The position numbers were made by a program, and so were the translations under genes. From Selaginella moellendorffii (lineage: Eukaryota; Streptophyta; Lycopodiopsida; Selaginellales; Selaginellaceae): a stretch of DNA of 64,000 nt. The notes below the pieces were generated by a model. It was not told where the DNA came from and did not search any database. It saw only the letters and a program-made list of their open reading frames with translations. Position 1 is the first letter of the stretch, and every line of letters begins with the position of its first letter. The DNA is taken from assembly GCF_000143415.4 (NCBI RefSeq), contig NW_003314266.1:1539505-1603504 (forward strand), read 5' to 3'. Below, one piece after another: positions 1-10,963 of the stretch.

Positions 1-2504
1 AAAGTTCTCGAGTCCGGAACGAACCCCTCGAGCTTCATCTGCTGGAAGAGGCCGAGAGCTCGCTCCGGCTGGCCGCACTGCGAGCTTCCCATGATGATCG
101 AGTTCCAGGAGACGATGGTTTGCTGCGGGATGCTGTCGAAGAGCTGCCACGCCGAAAGGATCCTCGCGAACTTCGCGTACATGTCGAGCAGCGTATTTGT
201 AACCGACGCTTTCAGCTGAAAACCATCACTCCTCAAGACTTTCCCGTGAAATATCCTTCCCTGTTCAAGCCAACGAGCCTCTCTCGACGACGATCCCAGG
301 GACACGCAAGCTTTGATCGCAGCGATCAAAGTCACGGCATCCGGCTCCAGCTTTTCTCTCAGCATTCCAGCGTAAAGATCCAGAGCTTCTTCGCCATGGC
401 CGTTTAGAGCGTATCCCATGATGAGAGCGTTCCAGGAGACGACGTTGCGGGCTCTAATCTCCTCGAAAACTCCCCGAGCAGCAACCATGGTTCCACACTT
501 TGCGTAGAAATCCACCAGAGTGTTCTCCAAGAACACGTCCGAGTCGACGCCTCGCTGCCTGGCTCGCGAGTGAATCCGCGAGCCTCGCTCCAAAGCAAGT
601 TTTCTTCGATCGACCTCTCTTGCGAGGCTTGAGCAAGCAGTGACAGCGGCGGCGTAAGCTCGAGCGTCGAGAAGAAGGCCACCATCGTTTTCCATCTCTT
701 GGAAAAGTTCCAGAGCTTTCTCCGCGTCTTTCCTGTGGATGTGTCCCAAGATCATGGAAGTCCACGAGACGACGTCGCGACGGATCATCCCGTGGAAAAC
801 CACGCTCGCTTCTTCCATGCTTCCACACTTGGCGTAAAAGTTGACGAGGCTGTTCTCCAAGTTCATATCCATCGCCGTTGCTCGAGCAAAGCTGTGAAGA
901 ACTCTCCCTCGCTCCAGCCATGGTATTTTCTTGCCGCCACCTGCCTCTCTTTCTTTCCCAGCGACGTTGGCGAAGCAATTCAAAGCAGCGATCAGAGCTG
1001 GAGGCTGTGGATCGATGCCTTTGTCGATCATGCGAACGAGGAGCTGGAACACGAGCTCTCCCTCGCAGCACTGCGAGTATCCGATGATCATGGAGCTCCA
1101 AATCGCTGCGTCGCGGCAGGACCCGATGGCGGACTCAAAGATCCTGCGAGCTTCCACTGTTCTTCCAAACTTGGCCAGCATCTCTATCAGAGCTCTCGCG
1201 ACGCAAGCGTCCAGATCGATCGCAGCTCTCTGGAACTGCGAGTAAACCTCCAGTCCTCGTTGATCGTCCTCCAAACTCGAGCAAGCTGTGAAGGCCCCGG
1301 CATAAGTTCGCGAAGTTGGCTTGATAGATCCTTCTTTTTCCATCCGAGAGAAGATCTCGAGGGCCAGCGCTGCTTGTCCGCTCGATGCAAACCCCTGGAT
1401 GATCGAGTTCCAAGTCACCTCGTCCTTCACTTCCATCCTCTTGAAGATCTCGCGAGCTTCTTGGACCGATCCACACTTCGCGTACGCGTCAAGCAACGAG
1501 TTTCCGACGAACAAGTCGAGCTCGCAGCCACTTCTTCGCGCTTGAGCCTGGATTTTCTTCACAGAATCCACACGACGATCACTCAAGCTGGAGCAAGCCT
1601 TGATAGCAGCGACGAAAGTCCGTGAGCTCGGCATGAATCCCTCCTCTTGCATGCGATCAAACAGCTCCAACCCACTTCCACCCTGCCCGCTCTGCGCCAG
1701 TCCCAGGATCATCGAGTTCCACACCACCTCGTCTCGAGAGCTATCCATCTTCTCGAAAACTTTCGTGGCCTCGCCAATGCTTCCACACTTGATGTACATA
1801 TCCACGAGCGAGCTGGCGACGAAAGTGTGTCTCTCGAGCCCGGCCTTGGTGATCTCTTCATGCAAAACTCTTCCTCGATCCAAGCTTGAAACCTTGACGA
1901 GAACTCCAAGTCCATCGATCTTGAATCCCTGTTCTTGAGCTGCCAAGCTCGAGCAGGCTTTGAGAGCCGCCACGAAAGTCCGAGAGTCCGCCGACAAGAT
2001 CTTCTCCTCTCGCAAGCGCGCGAAGAGATCCAAAGCTTGCGAGCTTTCCCCGTTAACAACACACCCCATGATGATCGAGTTCCAAGAGACCAAGCTGCGA
2101 TGGACCATGCTCTCGAAGATCTTCCTGGCCTCCACCAAGCTTCCACACTTGGAGTACATATCCACCAGGCTGTTTGATACGCAAATGCTGGCTGCGGCAT
2201 CGCGGTTCTTGCAGCTCCAAAAGGAAGAGATATTTTTCTCCGCTGGTAAATCTCTAGAACTCTGAGAACTTTCTTCTCCGGCGTTTTGATCGCCTTGAAG
2301 CTCGGCATGGATCTTCTTTCCGGCTTGTAAATCCCTGGATACGGCGCAGGCCTTGAGAGCAGCGACGAGGATGGACACGCTTGGCCTTAGCTTACCTTGT
2401 CGTGCTTTCTCATAGTTTCTGAGAGCTTCCTTGGCATCGAATACCGGCCGCTTACCTCTTGGCTGTGCCACATTCCTGTTTCTATCGCTTTCGATCGCGC
2501 TACC
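1..2504 (-). CDS. Pentatricopeptide repeat (PPR) protein, PLS type, 3' end outside window
   Basis: One reading frame stays open on the minus strand from about 2504 to the window edge and is made almost wholly of PPR repeats. Recurring blocks read like SWNSIIMG, LVDMYSKCG, VAALKACSSL and LFxxM, about one set every 100 residues, which is the P-L-S pattern of plant organelle RNA-editing or RNA-processing factors. Such proteins act in chloroplasts or mitochondria and bind RNA sequence-specifically. The C-terminal part (E/DYW domains, if any) lies outside the window, so editing activity cannot be judged. The start is unresolved: an in-frame TAG lies at 2505-2507 and there is no in-frame ATG before the first recognisable repeat, so a short upstream exon or a non-standard start is needed. 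Family is clear; exact target is unknown. Confidence 0.88.
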
Positions 2505-2507
2505 CTA

Positions 2508-5500
2508 AGCGACCTGTTTTAGGGTTCTTCCGCAATATAGGGGTTTATAGCTTGCCCTTGAGAGAATGAGCATTGTGAAAGAAGTATCGCTTGCCCCTGG
2601 AAAGATTTGCAAATCCTTCTTGTGTTCCTTCCTCAATTCATGGGTGTAGCTTTAGTGCTCATCATCGGTCGGTCTCGAGCGTTCGATTTATGCTAAGAGT
2701 TGTGAGTGCCCTTTTGATTTCAGCGCATACTAACACCGATCGCTGCTTCAGTTGCTGCAAACTGGATTGGACAGCCGGCAATAGATTCCTTCCTCCAAAA
2801 GCTGCCGGAAAGGATTTGCATCCACTGTGCGAGAGGAACAAAAACTTTGGAAGTTCAAGCGTAGAGGACGATGGCCTGTAGCAGTGTTGGCGTTGTTGGT
2901 AGCGTTCTGTGGTGGCGGTGGGGCTGTCAAGTTACACACAGGCTTTAGCGTTAAGGTGACACAGCAATTGGATCACTCTCAGAGATTGAGAATGCGACAC
3001 ACAAGTCTTGGCAGTGAGCGTGCTTCAAATGCTTTGCGCCACCATTACGTGGATCGCTTGCGCTGGATCTCCTCGGATCTCCAACAAACTCTAGAACTTG
3101 TCGCTTACCACTTCATGAATTATTGCTTGCATCAAATAAAAGAGTGGCTTTACTATTTCTTCTCTCTCTAAAAGCTATGGGCGCTGGGTGCTGGGCTCCT
3201 AGACGATGTGGTATGGTGAGGAGCGAAGTGGGGCTATGGCGGCGAAGCGTTTTTCTCTCAGTGAAGATTTGGATGTCTTGTGTTGATGGATATGGCGTCA
3301 TTGTGCTCCTATGGGTACCTCTCTTTAGCGAGAAGCTGGAAAGCGCATCTCTTGACGGATGGGTATGGCGATTTCTCTCGGTGAGGAGCTGGATACGCGT
3401 TGTGTGGGGAGTCCGCACAAGGAAAATTTCAAATCGCCAATGAACCGGCGTCGATTACCAGCAACGAGTGCAGCCCTATCACAGCCAATACTAGCCACCA
3501 CCTCAAGTCACAGGGTTGGCCATGGTAGGGTAGCGTTTACAAACACGATTGCAAGAGTGTCACAAAGCCATTAACTTCTCCTCAGGGGCATCCTCATCCC
3601 GCCACCCCAGGCATGCCACTACAAACCATGACCCCAAACTCCATTGAACATTCCATGACCAGCGCCACTCCACCACTGCTACAAGAACATTGCACAACTT
3701 TCATCATCAACCCTCAGCCTATGCAAGCTACACCATTGAGCATTTTTGTGACCACTTTTGCAGAACTTTTCACATCTGCTAGAAAACGATTGCTCCATCC
3801 ACAATCACTACATGAGAATGAGCATCTCGGAGCACTCATATCTGCTGGTATGTGAAGCCTTACCTAGGGAACAACGGCTTCACTCACTTTGGACGAGCGG
3901 ATTCGTGAGACATCACCAATCTCACTTACTAAACCTGTAACATGTACTGATAGTTCTTGAATTGCTCCACAAAGCCAAGCATACTGGACTATACATGTCT
4001 TGGTCTTTCAAGTGTTGCAAACTCTGTCTTGGACTTTTCTCTTTGCTGCATCCACCAGTAAAGCTCAACCTTTGCAACATTGTAAACTTGTTGTAAGTCT
4101 TGGTACTGAAGAGTGGCTTGAATAGAGTGGTCGAGGAGGATCCCCACACCACAACCACTTCAGTGTCATATTGGGAAGAGCTGAACTGGGACAACAAAGC
4201 TAGTGAGGCTTCACTAGCTCTCCATTGGGACTATGTGGTCCTAGGAACTATATGCGAGTGGTTAAAAGCCCTCCATGACAACCAATCTTTACATACTCAA
4301 TGGGATTCACATGCCAAACATGTGAATGATCGAAGCAGGAATAGAATATCATCTCATCTGCTGGTCGGACGAGAATATATAGTGTAGATCACAGACATCG
4401 ACCTTTGAACCACCCCAATCGTTGCACAATTGCAGCCATAGCGAGACGATAATGAGGACGCAACCTGAGCAGCAGCCAAGCCACCGAACCCAAGAGAATG
4501 AATCAGCTGGAATAACCTCACGGATGCTCTCCATGGTGGGGACCATGCCAAGAAGCCCCATCTCGAAGGTCGGCTCGCCAAAACACCTAACCACCACCTG
4601 GATCATCTCAAAGACTTGGGGCCCTGGACATCACCCCGACAGTGAGGCACAGGATCTTTCAAAACATCAACTGTATGTCAAAATCGCTGTGCTGCCACTC
4701 GAGACTGGATACCTGGCTTCCATAGTCAGCATGTAGCCTTGCTGATTTCTTGTGCACCATAGTAGAGAGGCTGCAGCATCTAATCCCAAGTCCATATGCT
4801 AAGAGCAGAGTCTTCTCAAGGTTTACTGTCCATTGCATTCAGTTGACATCTGAACCAACCGTGAAACTCTGGGACCATATCCCAATATCCTAAATTCAGG
4901 CACTGTGGACAATTCCATCCCTAGATATGCTTTTTTTCCAGATGCCTGGATTGGTTGCTTTGAAAGGTAGACTCTGCCCGACTGGGGCTCCAGGCAATGC
5001 ACCTACTAGCCTGATACCATGGTTGGAGCGTCAATTGCCCCTCTCTCCCCTTTCCATGGATTTCTCTCCAACGCCACGCATGCAGCGCTCACGGCATATC
5101 TATCTCATGCCAACTGCCAGAGTTCCCATTTCAGTAAGCAGGGGGCACAAGACTTCCAGCCGTGGTCCCATGCCCCACTGGCGCTTCTTCAACTTCTAAT
5201 GCTATGACACGTAAAGCGTGCGTAAGAAGTTCTAGACCACATCTCACGTTCCATTATATCTCACGTTCTCACGTTCTCACGCTCATCTCGCGTTCCATTA
5301 TATAATGCCCGTGCTTAAGGGGTCTTACAATTGACAGGGATTGACAGCGTAGTGTGCTTTTACTGGCACGGTAGTCAAGATAAGTATAAGATTAATTATA
5401 AGATTAACCATATTATATTACAATATATTATTATGATTATATGCCAAAGGAATTTAAATATGTAATTACTATAAGAAAATAATTCGGGATTGTCAACTTG

Positions 5501-5590
5501 ATCACTCTTGCTGAGAGCATGCTTTACGCAGCGGCCTTCGTTACTGCTGGCCCGCAAAATTTTGGTGGAGTCCCAGTTTTCTTTCGATTC
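2508..5590. other. Gene-poor stretch with no convincing coding region
   Basis: Three kilobases between the PPR gene and the small cysteine-rich gene. All open frames are short and overlap each other on both strands, without family signatures. The only resemblance noticed is a weak copia gag-like piece near 4100-4390, listed separately. An upstream exon of the PPR gene could lie at the left end but I could not identify it. Confidence 0.5.
4100..4390 (+). mobile_element. Possible copia-type gag remnant
   Basis: A 95-residue open frame contains RVVEEDPH, then WEELNWDNKASEASLAL, then VVLGTICEWLKALHDN. The order and spacing resemble the gag (UBN2-type) region of plant Ty1/copia elements, where a Trp plus 'D.KA...I.LAL.D.VL..I' run is typical. 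No LTR, protease or reverse transcriptase was found around it, so this would be a stray relic. The resemblance is by eye and could be chance. Confidence 0.3.
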
Positions 5591-5594
5591 CGTG

Positions 5595-5601
5595 TATATA
5601 A
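5595..5601 (+). promoter_or_regulatory. TATA box of the cysteine-rich peptide gene
   Basis: TATATAA lies 59 bases upstream of the ATG at 5660. This fits a transcription start near 5627 and a leader of about 30 bases, rich in CT. Confidence 0.6.
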
Positions 5602-5659
5602 GCAGCAAATCCAAAACACCAAGCCATCATCTTCTCTTATTCTCTCTCGATTCCCATCC

Positions 5660-5884
5660 ATGGCTTTTGCAAGGTCCGTTCTGCTCATGCTCCTGGTGCT
5701 CGCCATGGTTGCGACACTTGCTCCCGCGCAGCCGTGCTCCCTACGCGATCCCGAGGGCATTCTGAGGTGCATCAGAAGAGCTATGGGCGATCCAACCAAA
5801 ATCGCAGAGTGCTGCAGTCACTTGCTGCCCATTTGCGTTTGCAAACCCGCGGTGAAACAACTCTTCCCTCAGTGCTGCCCTTGA
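5660..5884 (+). CDS. Small secreted eight-cysteine peptide, LTP/8CM-like
   Basis: Intronless 74-residue protein. Residues 1-23 form a signal peptide (hydrophobic run after MAFARS, ending LAPA), so the mature peptide of about 50 residues is secreted. It carries eight cysteines at 26, 37, 51, 52, 59, 61, 72 and 73, giving C-X10-C-X13-CC-X6-CXC-X10-CC. The first six match the eight-cysteine motif of lipid-transfer/2S-albumin-like proteins (C..C..CC..CXC), but the last two are adjacent instead of separated. The ATG at 5660 was chosen because it follows a TATA box and starts the signal peptide; the frame is open upstream to 5498 without a better start. Function (lipid binding, defence or signalling) is inference. 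Confidence 0.75.
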   Translation: MAFARSVLLMLLVLAMVATLAPAQPCSLRDPEGILRCIRRAMGDPTKIAECCSHLLPICVCKPAVKQLFPQCCP

Positions 5885-6639
5885 GCTTCAACGTTCAAAG
5901 GTTATAATCTTTCTCTTTTTTCTTCTCACGCTTCTCTCATGATTTGTTTGCTCCAGGGAAAAGGAGCGCAGCTGCAATGCAAGTATATGTACTCCTGGGG
6001 ACTCGAAATGAAGCAATAATAATCTATATCAATGTTCTTATTGATTATGTTTGTAACTTAGAAATGCAACAACAACGCTTAAACTTGCACTTTTGCGTTT
6101 ATAAGTCTGCAACAGCATGCCGCTCTCGCAATCCATCATGGCCAAAATGGAGAAGTCATCTGGCAAGTGCTGCACCGCGAGTCTGCCTCCGCAAGAATGA
6201 CTGTTTTGTTCATTCTAGAAAAATGCAAGAGTGTGCAAGACGGTTGACGGCTGAGGGCCTTCCGGAATAGCTCCTCTTCATCACGTAGTCTAAACGCTCA
6301 CTCTTTATTTGCTTCGCTGCTTTGGCTTACAACACTGCCTGCTGATTCTCACTTTGACGAGTCTTCTTTGATCCGACTATCAGGTCTCGCCTTCCAGCAC
6401 TTCCACTGCCTTCTCTCTTTCTCTACTAAGGGAGAGAAAAAATGAAAGCGGAGAGCGAGAAGCCTGTCATTCACATGTAAAGCTCGCATGAATGCCTTAC
6501 CATACACATATCTTACGGGGATTGAGAGCTCTGACACTATCTGTAGCAGTGACTGTGCGTTGTGACCATCTTATTTAGTCACGAGTTTATTCTCCGTGAC
6601 CACCGTGCAAACAAGGTTGGCATACTAATTACGTGCCAA
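5885..6639. other. 3' flank of the peptide gene; no gene seen
   Basis: Short overlapping frames only. The first 100-200 bases are probably the 3' untranslated region. Nothing else recognised. Confidence 0.4.
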
Positions 6640-7400
6640 AAGAAGCAGCCAACATTCTACCATCCAGATCTTGCTTATTCGATCCAGATCCTTAAGATTG
6701 AAACCTGGATCACTTTGCTGAGAGCATGCTTTTCTCAGCAGCCTTCCACACAAGCTTGGGTTCCCAACATAGCTCGAGTTGAGGAATGTGCTGAACTGGC
6801 CACCCCCGCTCATTAAATGACAGGTTGAGTGATGACAAAGTGTTCACCTCTTCAAACTCCATTGGAATCTCTCCGTACAAGCAATTCATCTGCGGAGTCT
6901 TCTGGGGAGCCTATATGATAGATGTTGTGGTGTGACAAGTTGAGATATCGAATGCTGATTAACCCTCCAAGGCTTGGTGGAACCTCTCCACTTGAGTTAG
7001 ATGACAAGTCCAGCAGAGTAGTCGTCCAAAAAACATATTCCTAGCCCATATTCTCTCGTCCTTTGATTTGCAGAAAGTCTTGGTGATGATCCCCATATCC
7101 CCATCATGTTAGTGGGGACTACCAATAGGTATTTGTACCAGTGAGCAATTGCCAAGAGAATCTGGTATAGTACTGTTGAGCATTCCAAGCTTAACTGGAA
7201 TTTCTCCATGACTATTGTTGTTGGAGAGACTAAGCACTTGAAGGGTTTTCAAGTGTCCAAACTCCTTTGGAATGTCTATTGTTTAGATTCATGTCCTTGA
7301 GCTTCAACAGCTTTCTCATTATTTCAATTGGAATACCGCCAATAAATTCCCTTTTGAATGCCATTCTTAGAGAGGTTAGTGACCTAGAGAAGAAGTTTAT
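6640..7400 (-). pseudogene. Decayed leucine-rich-repeat receptor gene fragment
   Basis: Read on the minus strand, fragments of LRRs appear in changing frames: GGIPIEIMRKLLKLKDMNLN, then IPKEFGHLKTLQVLSLSNN followed by GEIPVKLG, then LYGEIPMEF with LSSLNLSFN, and lastly GGGQFSTF with YVGNPSLCG. These are in the right N-to-C order for the ectodomain of an LRR receptor-like protein or kinase, where the 'Q F S T F .. S Y x G N P x L C G' cap closes the LRR block. Stops and frameshifts separate the pieces and no kinase or membrane segment follows, so the gene is dead and truncated. Confidence 0.75.
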
Positions 7401-7991
7401 CCAAAGAACTTGCTAATAGAAATAGACAAAGAAGCTAATTATTAAACGTAGCGATCGGTTTTGTTCTTTTTGCAAGGGTGGTGGCAATGATTCTAAGAAC
7501 AAAGTAGCTTGGAAGGGCCTTTCTTGGGGAATGGTAATTCTTCTTCACCAAGTTACGCTTGAGAACTTGGCCAGGATTTCAATGCTTTCTTGGCATTGTC
7601 TTGCCTTCTCTTTTTTACTACAATTGAGCGTGATCGTGGCAAGTGATCCAACTGATTGATTAATGTGATTCTTTTTTCTCTTCTCTCGAGCTCGACCTAA
7701 CTAGCAACGTGAATTGGGAGTGAACCATTCAGAGAATTTACCCCACTTTTTCTAAGGGTTTCCGCTTGTAAGGGTGTGCTCAGCTTTTCTTCATTTCCAT
7801 TGAGCAAGGTAAGTACTTGATCCAGCAAGTTATGGTATGGTCCTCTCAATTTTTTTTCTCTTCAGTTGCTAGAACTTTCCAGCCGATAAGCGCTCGCATG
7901 AATGGCTTCCTTCATACACTCATACCATTATGGCGGCCATGTTCTGAGATACATGATTGCAAGCTCCGGGACAAAATCGGGTTTTTGTGGG
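7401..7991. other. Intergenic and promoter region of the downstream gene
   Basis: No coding region recognised. The right end must hold the promoter of the gene starting at 8011, including the telo-box pair. Confidence 0.4.
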
Positions 7992-8005
7992 TTTAGGGTT
8001 TAGGG
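7992..8005 (+). promoter_or_regulatory. Double telo-box next to the start codon
   Basis: TTTAGGGTTTAGGG ends five bases before the ATG at 8011. Telo-box motifs near transcription starts are common in plant genes for translation and growth; two in tandem this near the ATG imply a very short leader. Confidence 0.5.
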
Positions 8006-8010
8006 CAAGG

Positions 8011-9603
8011 ATGCAAGGCGCGGCAGTGTCGCCGGCGTCATCGTCTTCCTCGTCACAGCATCCCCTGTCGCGATTGAGCTTCGGCACAGCGGGCCACGCG
8101 CGCCTTGGATTTGCTCGCCAGAGATTTCCTTTCGGTACCAGTTTGTGTGTTTCTTCCGGCGATCAGGGAAATGCCGAGGATCTGGCCGCGGGATCAAACA
8201 GCAACAACGGCGTCCTCGTGCCGATGGAAGACCGCTCCGCCCCCGGGGTAGGAAAAAATTCTCGAAAAGTTTTTCTTTGATGCTGATTGGGATTTTTTAG
8301 GTGCCAGAGAATGCAAGCGAGCATTCTTCCAAGCTGACTTCCACTGCCGGTCTTTTTCGGACACCAATCTCTGGCGGAGTAGAGAGCGCTACTTCGTCTC
8401 ACGGTTTGCCAAAGCCTGCTCTTGCCGTGAGGAACCTTATGGAACAGGCAATACCTCTTTTTTCTTTTTCCTTGCTTTCTTTTTGACTTGGAGATGAAAG
8501 AACTTTCTAGGCTCGATATGCTCATCTTTGTACGACTATGTCACGGATGCATCACCGCCGCTCGGGCTATCCGTTTGGAACTTTGGTGGACTTTGCTGCC
8601 GATGCTCACGGACGTAAGTAGATCAAACTGGTTGCTTTCTATTGACTTGTGAAATTGCAGATCCAGTTTTCTCTCTTTCGCCTTTGGAGATACACACCAG
8701 GAATTTGCTTGTTGATCCTCGGTGCACGCTCGTTGTTCAGGTTTTCAGTCGCGGGAGGAAAGAATAAGTTTTTCTAACGAAGTTTTTTATTTATTTTGTA
8801 GGTCCCTGGATTTAGTGGCCTTGGGAACGCTAGAGCTACACTTTTCGGAGATGTATATCCTCTTCCATCTGAGAAACAGGTACACCTTATCGTCAAGATT
8901 GATGTCAATCTTCCTTGTTGTTTTCAGGAGTGGGCGCATAAACAATACACGAAAAAGCATCAGCAGGGAGCCTCACACCAGTGGGGCAACTTTTATTACT
9001 ATCAAATGGAGAGAATCAGGTACGGGAAAGGCGAGTTGAATTTTGTAGGAGAAGATAAAACTCGATTTTGGTGGTCCAGTGACATCCTTTTCGTGGGAGG
9101 ATTTGGCACTGTAGCCTGGGTAGGCGTGGATGAATACGAATCTGTGCAGCCCGATGTCATAGCTGCTGATGGCGATGAAGATACACTCAAGGTAGCATTG
9201 ACTGCTAGAATTTTTTTTATGTAGTTTCATCTCTTGACACGACTGCAGGCCTTGAATGCGATCTTCTCGAGACCACTCAAGGAAATGCTCGCCGCCGAGA
9301 CCCAGACGGAAGTGGACGAGGCAGCGGTGATATCGATCGACAGCAGAGGCATAGATATCCGGGTCCGCCAAGGATCCAAGGTACTATTCTTCGCCTTTTC
9401 TTCTTTTTCTTTTTCGTGTTTCTTGTCGTGGGTGTATTATTTCAAGCTTGGCAAAGTTTCCTAAGTTTCCCCAGCCCCTTATGCAGTTCAATGTGCAGAG
9501 GTTACCATTCGACGGTGGTCATCCGGTGGAAACTCTGGACGAGGCCAAGGCAGCTCTTTCCAAGCTCATCAAGAAACGCTCCAGAAAGCACACGGCGAGC
9601 TAG
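8011..9603 (+). CDS. Glutamyl-tRNA reductase-binding protein-like, chloroplast (split-barrel flavin-type fold)
   Basis: Eight or so exons joined by GT..AG introns give a protein with a Ser/Arg-rich transit peptide (about residues 1-50) and a pyridoxamine-phosphate-oxidase-like split-barrel domain (YPFGTLVDFA, LEIHTRNLL, GNARATLFGDVYPL, EWAHKQYTKKHQ). A C-terminal DUF2470-like region follows (VGGFGTVAWVGVDEYE, AAVISIDSRGIDIRVRQG). This order matches the plant protein that anchors glutamyl-tRNA reductase to thylakoid membranes and sets heme versus chlorophyll precursor flow. The intron after MERI (about 9029-9080) must be removed to join MERI to SDILFVGGFG. ATG 8011 is the first in-frame ATG. 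Recognition is from family memory; related FMN-binding split-barrel proteins are the alternative. Confidence 0.85.
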
Positions 9604-9818
9604 AAGCAGCGTTTGTATCTACTGTACACTGATAACGAAGAAAAACAAAACACCAGGTAAGTGTTTCCTTCTTCCTTTGCGAAGCTGGAAAGTTTTCCAG
9701 ATTCCAGAGACTTGTAAACGTAGAAGTCGAGCAAGAAGCTTCTTTTCTGGTGGTGACCACCAAAGAAGTGTTTTCTCTTCGAGGAGAGATGTGATTTTGA
9801 TCATAGACAATGAAAGTT

Positions 9819-10457
9819 CTATCTTCCAGCCTTCTTTTTGCCCGCTACAGCACCTTTCTTCTTTCCTTTGCGCGTTCTTGCGTTGTTCTTGGTTCTCTGG
9901 CCCCTCACGGGCAATCCGGCCTGGTGTCTCTTACCCCGGTAGCACTGGATCTCGATCAAGTGATTGATCGCGAGCTGGTTAAATCTCCTCTAGAAAAGAA
10001 AAGAAAAGAGAACGTTTGAGAGAAAGGAAGATTTCTGATAGAAAATGGAACTTTGCGTTACCAGATCGCCCTCGATCATGTATTTGCCGAGCTCGTCACG
10101 GATTTTGGTGAGCTCCGCGTCGGAGAGATCCTTGGTTCGCTTGTTGTCCATGGCGCAGTCGAGAAGGATCTGGCGCGCGGTCGTCTGCCCCACGCCGTGG
10201 ATGTACTGCAGCGACGACTCGATGCGCTTGTTGTTTGGGATCTCCACACCGCCAACGCGAGCGCATCGAATGCTCAGGCCCTTGGCAATCTATAATATAC
10301 GAGCTGAATCCATGGCTCTTTCCAGATGATTTTAAGGCGAATGGCTTTTGCTAACCTTGAATGTTGGAGGTGAGGAGCGGCGAGACACTGTTCTTGAGAA
10401 ACTCCATTGCTCAATCGGTGTTCTCACTGAGCAGGATGTCGCCACTGCCATAGCCAT
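9819..10457 (-). CDS. RPS13: Chloroplast 30S ribosomal protein S13 (uS13c)
   Basis: Three exons on the minus strand. Exon 1 encodes an N-terminal extension ([14 protein letters not shown]..) used as a transit peptide. Exon 2 carries [20 protein letters not shown] with [14 protein letters not shown], and ends KYMIEGDL. Exon 3 continues [19 protein letters not shown], then [18 protein letters not shown] and a Lys-rich tail ending at 9819. These are the signature segments of bacterial-type S13, which contacts 16S rRNA and tRNA at the small-subunit head. The IPNNKRIE start and transit peptide fit the nuclear-encoded plastid form better than the mitochondrial one. Confidence 0.93.
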
Positions 10458-10563
10458 GCCTTCTGCCCTAATTTTATCCGCTAGAATCTAGAATATGCTA
10501 TAATTAAATCAAAAGTTAACTCGAAGTAATAAATTAGTTGATTTGTTTTAATTAATCATCAAA

Positions 10564-10637
10564 GCTTGAGTAGCTCAGTTGGCCAGAGCGTGTGGCTGTT
10601 AACCACAAGGTCAGAGGTTCAACCCCTCTCTCAAGCG
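10564..10637 (+). tRNA. tRNA-Asn (GTT), copy 1
   Basis: A 74-base cloverleaf can be folded by hand. Acceptor GCTTGAG pairs with CTCAAGC, and the D stem is GCTC/GAGC. The anticodon loop CTGTTAA gives anticodon GTT. The T stem is AGAGG/CCTCT with loop TTCAACC, and the discriminator is G. No intron. The body matches plant tRNA-Asn; the acceptor stem differs from the usual GCTGGAA but stays fully paired. Confidence 0.92.
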
Positions 10638-10694
10638 AATTTATAAAATAAAATACATCAAATATTTAGCTTAAATTTTTAATTAAATAACAAA

Positions 10695-10711
10695 GCTTGA
10701 GTAGCTCAGTT
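10695..10711 (+). pseudogene. 17-base tRNA-Asn 5' fragment
   Basis: The first 17 bases of the tRNA-Asn (acceptor strand plus first half of the D arm) recur between the two full copies and then pass into AT-rich sequence. It is a truncated middle unit of the tandem array and cannot fold. Confidence 0.8.
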
Positions 10712-10749
10712 ATCTATAATTATATATTAACCTCTAATTAATAAATAAA

Positions 10750-10823
10750 GCTTGAGTAGCTCAGTTGGTCAGAGCGTGTGGCTGTTAACCACAAGGTCAA
10801 AGGTTCGAAACCTCTCTCAAGCG
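10750..10823 (+). tRNA. tRNA-Asn (GTT), copy 2
   Basis: Same 74-base cloverleaf as copy 1 with anticodon GTT. It differs in the D loop (GGTCAG for GGCCAG) and the T arm, where AAAGG faces CCTCT and leaves one A-C mismatch; the loop is TTCGAAA. The acceptor stem is intact. Probably functional but slightly degraded; the mismatch makes it a weaker candidate than copy 1. Confidence 0.85.
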
Positions 10824-10963
10824 AAGTTTATAACTTTTTTTAAATTTTAAATTTTAAATTTAATTTATACGCTTTAATTTTAACTAAAGGCTGGCGATAG
10901 GCTCGAGAAAATTTCTAATTTCTAGTTAGTGACCATGGAGCTACTAGGGCAGCGCAGTTGGGA

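Noticed and set aside
699..1625. 308-codon plus-strand frame
   Set aside because: Lies antisense to the PPR repeats, which are the obvious coding frame.
5000..5020. Sequence resembling a copia primer-binding site (cctgatacca)
   Set aside because: Match to the initiator-Met primer breaks after the first ten bases and no LTR ends are nearby.
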